A stretch of DNA of 64,000 bases, from positions 49,659 to 113,658 of the forward strand of contig JAEWAQ010000078.1 of the NCBI GenBank assembly GCA_023391635.1, read 5' to 3'. Within the stretch, counting starts at the first letter, position 1. Every line of letters starts with the position of its first letter. Positions 60,837-64,000 of this stretch are shown piece after piece. The notes under the pieces are model-generated. The model ran no database searches. It saw nothing but the letters and a program-made list of their open reading frames with translations, and was not told where the DNA came from. The translations under genes and the position numbers were made by a program. The DNA is from Bacillota bacterium (GTDB taxonomy: Bacteria > Bacillota > Bacilli > Paenibacillales > Paenibacillaceae).

Positions 60837-61415
60837 CTAACCTTGCTGCCCTCTGGCAGCCGCGTCTGCATAGTGGATAATCGTGAAATACCGGACCGAC
60901 TCAGTGCCGGGATTGCGATAGCGATGCGGCCGGTCAGCGGAAAATTGAAGCGCCTGCCCGGCAAGGACCCGGTAGCTGGCATCGTCGACCAGCACTTCCA
61001 ATTCTCCCTCATGGACGAAAATGTACTCCTCGACTCCGTTATTATGGGGATCGGAGCCATGATCGCAGCCGGGCGCCATCCGGACCAGATAGCATTCGAA
61101 CTTCGTGCGCAAATTGTACGGAAACAACGGATAGGCCAAATAGTCGCCATCCTCCTCCGAGAACGGTTCCAGCTCATCCGGAGATATCAGCGTGACCGTC
61201 GGCTCGGACTGCTCGATCAGTGCCGTGAACGAAATGCCAAGGCCATTCACGATGCGCCAGAGCACCGATATCGTCGGATTGGAGTCGCCCCGCTCGATCT
61301 GACCGATCATCGCCTTGCTGACGCCGGACAGCTCCGCGACGTTATCGAGGCTGAGGCCTCTGGACTTCCGAATGGCTTGCAAATTCCGGCCGACTTTCTT
61401 GTGAATCCCGTCCAA
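60837..61415 (-). CDS. XRE-family regulator with cupin sensor domain
   Basis: The start is the TTG at 61415 (LDGIHKKVGRNLQAIRK), with AAGGAAGAG 6 nt upstream and 19 nt after the tdh stop; a longer frame would overlap tdh. The 192-residue protein has an N-terminal XRE helix-turn-helix (LDNVAELSGVSKAMIGQIERGDSNPTISVLWRI, residues about 20–52) and a C-terminal cupin (residues about 105–185, GSDPHNNGVEEYIFVHEGELEVLVDD, with the metal-binding His/Glu pattern PHNNGVEEY). Such regulators respond to small metabolites. Cotranscription with kbl and tdh suggests control of threonine breakdown. Confidence 0.88.
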   Translation of the reverse strand: MDGIHKKVGRNLQAIRKSRGLSLDNVAELSGVSKAMIGQIERGDSNPTISVLWRIVNGLGISFTALIEQSEPTVTLISPDELEPFSEEDGDYLAYPLFPYNLRTKFECYLVRMAPGCDHGSDPHNNGVEEYIFVHEGELEVLVDDASYRVLAGQALQFSADRPHRYRNPGTESVRYFTIIHYADAAARGQQG

Positions 61416-61434
61416 TCCGCGCTCTTCCTTTCCG

Positions 61435-62451
61435 TCAACATTCTGCCTTCGATTGTACACGAACGGCGCCCGCTCCGTCCATCGCTCCATTGGCGTCGGA
61501 TGCCGCCCCACCCGCTCCCCCGAGATTCCGCAGCATATCCGCCGTCATGCGGTCCAGATCATAGGCCGGGGCGAATCCCCACTCTTCGCGAGCGGCCGAG
61601 ACATCGAGGGCATCCGGCCAGCTGTCGGCGATGCGCTGGCGCACCGGATCGATCTTGTAATCCAATTGAAAATGCGGCACGTACCGCCTGATATTCTGCG
61701 CGATCGCCTCCGGATCGACGCTCATCGCCGAGACGTTGAAGGCGTTGCGGTGCGTAAGCCGCGACCCGTCTGCCTCCATCAGCTGGACGATGGCGCGAAC
61801 GGCATCCGGCATATACATCATATCGAGGTAGGTGCCGGGAGCGATATAAGAAGTATAACGTCCCTGCGATGCGGCAAAGACATACATCTCGACCGCGTAG
61901 TCGGTCGTCCCTCCGCCCGGAGGAGCGGTGTGGGAGATCAATCCGGGGAACCGGATGCCTCTCGCATCCACGCCATACTTGGCGTAGTAATAATCGCAGA
62001 GCAATTCGCCCGCCACCTTGCCAACGCCGTACATCGTATTGGGTCGCTGGAGCGTATCCTGCGGCGTGGCCGACCGGGGCGTGCCTTCGCCGAACACGGC
62101 GATCGAGCTGGGCACGAACAGCTGGCAGCCCAGCTCCCGCGCCGTCTCCAGCATATGCACCAGACCGTCTACATTCAGGTGCCAGGCCAGCTGCGGCTGC
62201 GCTTCCGCCGTTGCGGACAGCAGTGCCGCCAGATGCATGATCGTGTCCGCCCGGTGCTGCTTCGCCGCCTCGAATACGGCCTCGTGATCCAGCACGTCAA
62301 GCACCTGGAAGGGGCCGCTCTGCGCGGCAAGCCCGCCATGCAGCCGAATATCGGTGGCCAGAACCTCGTCTTCCCCGTACAAGCTGCGCAGGTATGCCGT
62401 AAGTTCGCTTCCGATTTGCCCCAATGCGCCCGTTACGAGAATTCTCCTCAT
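61435..62451 (-). CDS. tdh: L-threonine 3-dehydrogenase, SDR type
   Basis: The start is the ATG at 62451 (MRRILVTGALGQIGSEL), 9 nt after GGAGGG and 17 nt after the kbl stop. The 338-residue SDR enzyme has the NAD loop GALGQIGSEL, the Ser motif FVPSSIAVFGE, YGVGKVAGELL (YxxxK) and the substrate-side GTTDYAVEMYV. It oxidises L-threonine to 2-amino-3-ketobutyrate, which Kbl cleaves. This is the short-chain type rather than the zinc-dependent MDR type. The Gly/Ala-rich C-terminal tail (GGAGGAASDANGAMDGAG) is a likely disordered extension. Confidence 0.94.
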   Translation of the reverse strand: MRRILVTGALGQIGSELTAYLRSLYGEDEVLATDIRLHGGLAAQSGPFQVLDVLDHEAVFEAAKQHRADTIMHLAALLSATAEAQPQLAWHLNVDGLVHMLETARELGCQLFVPSSIAVFGEGTPRSATPQDTLQRPNTMYGVGKVAGELLCDYYYAKYGVDARGIRFPGLISHTAPPGGGTTDYAVEMYVFAASQGRYTSYIAPGTYLDMMYMPDAVRAIVQLMEADGSRLTHRNAFNVSAMSVDPEAIAQNIRRYVPHFQLDYKIDPVRQRIADSWPDALDVSAAREEWGFAPAYDLDRMTADMLRNLGGAGGAASDANGAMDGAGAVRVQSKAEC

Positions 62452-62468
62452 CTGCTGTCGCCCTCCGT

Positions 62469-63659
62469 TCAGATCACGCGCAGCTCGCGCCCTACCCGGG
62501 CATAGGCTGCCAGCGCCCGGTCGAGCATCTCTGTCGTGTGGGCAGCCGTCGGCATATTGCGAACGCGCGCCGTGCCGAGCGGCACCGTCGGATACACGAT
62601 CGTCTTCGCATAGATTCCCTCGTCGTACAGCCTGGCGCTGAATTGCTGCGCGGTTCGCTCGTCGCCGATGATGCAAGGCGTAATCGGCGTCTCGGTATGC
62701 CCGGTATCGAAACCGAGCTCCCGAAGCCCCGAACGCAGATAGGCGGCATTGCGCCATAGACGCTCCTGCAGCTCTCCGCTCGACTTCAGAATATCGATCG
62801 CCGCGATGCAGGCGGCCACGGTTCCGGGCGGCAAGGAAGTCGAGAACAGGAACGGGCGGCTGCGCGCCTTAAGCCATTCGATCAGATCGCGCGTTCCCGC
62901 GACATAGCCCCCGACGACGCCCACTGCCTTCGACAGCGTTCCGATCTGAAAGTCGATGCGGTCCGACAGGCCGAAGTGCTTGACCGTGCCCGCTCCCCCG
63001 CCGAGTACGCCTGAGCCGTGCGCGTCGTCGACGTACGTGATCAGATCGTAGCTCTCCGCGATGTCCGCGATGTCCGGCAATTTGGCCACATCTCCATCCA
63101 TCGAGAACACGCCGTCGGTAATGACCATGATCTTGCCGTACTTCCCGGATTCTCTTGCCTCCTTCGCCTTGACGCGAAGATCGTCCATGTCGGAATGCGC
63201 GTAGCGGATGACCGTGGATTTCGTCAGCCGACAGCCGTCGATGATGGATGCGTGGTTGTATTGATCGGACAAGATCGCGTCGCCCGCCCCCATCACCGCG
63301 GAGATCGCGGCCATATTGCAGTTGAACCCGGACTGGTAGGCAATCGCGGCCTCGGTTCCTTTGAACCCGGCCAGCCGCTCTTCCAGTTCGGCATGCAGCG
63401 CGAGCGTCCCGTTGATCGTCCGCACCGCGCCGCTGCCGACTCCGTATTGCTTCGTCGCCTCCACGGCGGTCTCTACCAGCCGAGAATCTCCCGCCAATCC
63501 TAAATAATTGTTGGAAGACAAGTTCACGAACACTCGTCCTCCGATCGCAATCTCGGGTCCGTTCGGCCCGTCGATCGTATCGATCCTGTTATGCAGCCCT
63601 TGCTCCCGAAGCGTTTCCAGGTTGCGCCTCAGTTCGGCCGCGAACGCTCGGCTCGCCAT
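62469..63659 (-). CDS. kbl: Glycine C-acetyltransferase (2-amino-3-ketobutyrate CoA ligase)
   Basis: The 396-residue PLP enzyme matches Kbl: NLSSNNYLGLAG, GSGAVRTINGTLALHAELEE, ISDQYNHASIIDG-type motif, YVDDAHGSGVLG and the PLP lysine in GTLSKAVGVVGG. It converts 2-amino-3-ketobutyrate and CoA to glycine and acetyl-CoA. The length equals the family norm. GGGGGA lies 8 nt before the ATG. It is the first gene of the kbl–tdh–XRE operon. Confidence 0.96.
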   Translation of the reverse strand: MASRAFAAELRRNLETLREQGLHNRIDTIDGPNGPEIAIGGRVFVNLSSNNYLGLAGDSRLVETAVEATKQYGVGSGAVRTINGTLALHAELEERLAGFKGTEAAIAYQSGFNCNMAAISAVMGAGDAILSDQYNHASIIDGCRLTKSTVIRYAHSDMDDLRVKAKEARESGKYGKIMVITDGVFSMDGDVAKLPDIADIAESYDLITYVDDAHGSGVLGGGAGTVKHFGLSDRIDFQIGTLSKAVGVVGGYVAGTRDLIEWLKARSRPFLFSTSLPPGTVAACIAAIDILKSSGELQERLWRNAAYLRSGLRELGFDTGHTETPITPCIIGDERTAQQFSARLYDEGIYAKTIVYPTVPLGTARVRNMPTAAHTTEMLDRALAAYARVGRELRVI

Positions 63660-63681
63660 ATTTGCATCCCCCTTTTGGTCA

Positions 63682-63720
63682 ATATTGCATATTTTATTTC
63701 AATATAGCATATATACGCAA
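63682..63720 (-). promoter_or_regulatory. Candidate promoter and inverted repeat upstream of kbl
   Basis: On the minus strand TTGCGT (63720–63715) and TAAAAT (63696–63691) are 18 bp apart. ATATTG (63682–63687) and CAATAT (63700–63705) form an inverted repeat over the −10, a possible site for the XRE/cupin regulator. Confidence 0.4.
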
Positions 63721-63793
63721 TAACATCTATATGTATGATATAACATATTTATAAATATGAATCAGTAACCCATCACGGGATCGTCGACGGGTT

Positions 63794-64000
63794 TCAACAA
63801 ATGTAAGGCGCAGAAATACTCAACAGTTTCTCCCTTCGTGTTCGGTACCCATACGCGACCTTCCTTCCAAATGCCCTAACCCGATCAAAACCGCCTACAG
63901 CACCGCCGACCTTCCTTCCAAATGCCCTAACCCGATCAAAACCGCCTACAGCACCGCCGACCTCCCGTCCAAACGCCCGAACCCGGTCAAACCCGCCTAC
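63794..64000 (-). CDS. Possible open frame carrying a 17-residue repeat (cut by window edge)
   Basis: On the minus strand a frame is open from the right edge to a TGA at 63796–63794. It reads a unit close to VGGFDRVRAFGRKVGGA three times, then a 22-residue basic tail (YGYRTRREKLLSI). Between the edge copy and the inner copies, five of six base changes are synonymous in this frame. No start is visible. The family is unknown, and a plus-strand frame through the repeat is also open, so this is tentative. Confidence 0.3.
   Translation of the reverse strand, partial: VGGFDRVRAFGREVGGAVGGFDRVRAFGRKVGGAVGGFDRVRAFGRKVAYGYRTRREKLLSISAPYIC
63857..64000. repeat. 51-bp tandem repeat running off the right edge
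   Basis: Units starting GACCTTCCTTCC begin at 63857 and 63908; a diverged unit (GACCTCCCGTCC) begins at 63959. The unit length of 51 bp is a multiple of three. The two inner units are identical over the shared stretch; the third differs at six positions. Confidence 0.9.

Overview
The window looks like a chromosomal segment of a Paenibacillus/Cohnella-type Gram-positive (Bacillota). The signs are strong AGGAGG ribosome sites, three SLH-domain surface proteins, OmpR-type two-component systems, the dgkB–rlmCD neighbour pair known from Bacillus, and a seven-transmembrane (7TMR-DISM) sensor kinase. Almost everything is on the minus strand. The right third (about 42–64 kb) is visibly GC-richer than the left half.

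Surface/S-layer region (1–16.2 kb). From the left edge: a truncated GLUG-repeat exported protein; a previously untracked 49-residue membrane peptide gene with its own promoter, ribosome site and hairpin; a small HEAT-like protein; an SLH+fibronectin-III protein; a ~2,400-residue SLH protein packed with Listeria–Bacteroides (flg_new) repeats; and an orphan OmpR regulator (RR1).

Glycan region (16.4–32.3 kb). A 14-gene operon holds four glycosyltransferase genes (one a GT2–GT4 fusion), a monotopic phosphoglycosyl transferase, an FnlA/RmlD-like/FnlC trio for a UDP-N-acetyl-6-deoxy-L-hexosamine, an ABC exporter (Wzm/Wzt type), an O-antigen-ligase-like protein and several uncharacterised proteins. 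It is bracketed by two nearly identical response regulator genes in direct orientation (RR1 and RR2); RR2 is paired with the 7TMR-DISM kinase. A shared 31-bp box, always 20 bp from a TAAGAT/TAAAAT −10, lies before the giant SLH gene, before RR1 and before the glycan operon. This suggests one signalling system controlling an S-layer protein and its glycan. This link is inference.

Second surface/regulatory block (35.4–40.7 kb). A decayed receiver-domain fragment, a YVTN-propeller SLH protein, and a divergent OmpR regulator/kinase pair that share an intergenic 11-bp tandem repeat.

Housekeeping and stress block (40.7–50.2 kb). GNAT acetyltransferase, FlxA-like protein, CsaA, RlmCD, DgkB, a CbiX-type chelatase, a TetR–flavin monooxygenase pair, and a divergent ArsR/MFS pair whose operator fills the −35/−10 spacer and whose ArsR transcript appears leaderless.

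Carbohydrate block (50.2–60.7 kb). A tight seven-gene operon without a visible signal peptide in any member: aldo/keto reductase, beta-helix protein with carbohydrate-binding modules, two unrecognised probable alpha-toroid proteins, DUF5107 protein, fuconolactonase-like amidohydrolase and a small unrecognised protein. It looks like an intracellular route for an imported, perhaps 6-deoxyhexose-containing, oligosaccharide.

Right end (60.8–64 kb). kbl–tdh–XRE/cupin operon for threonine breakdown, then a 51-bp tandem repeat running off the edge.
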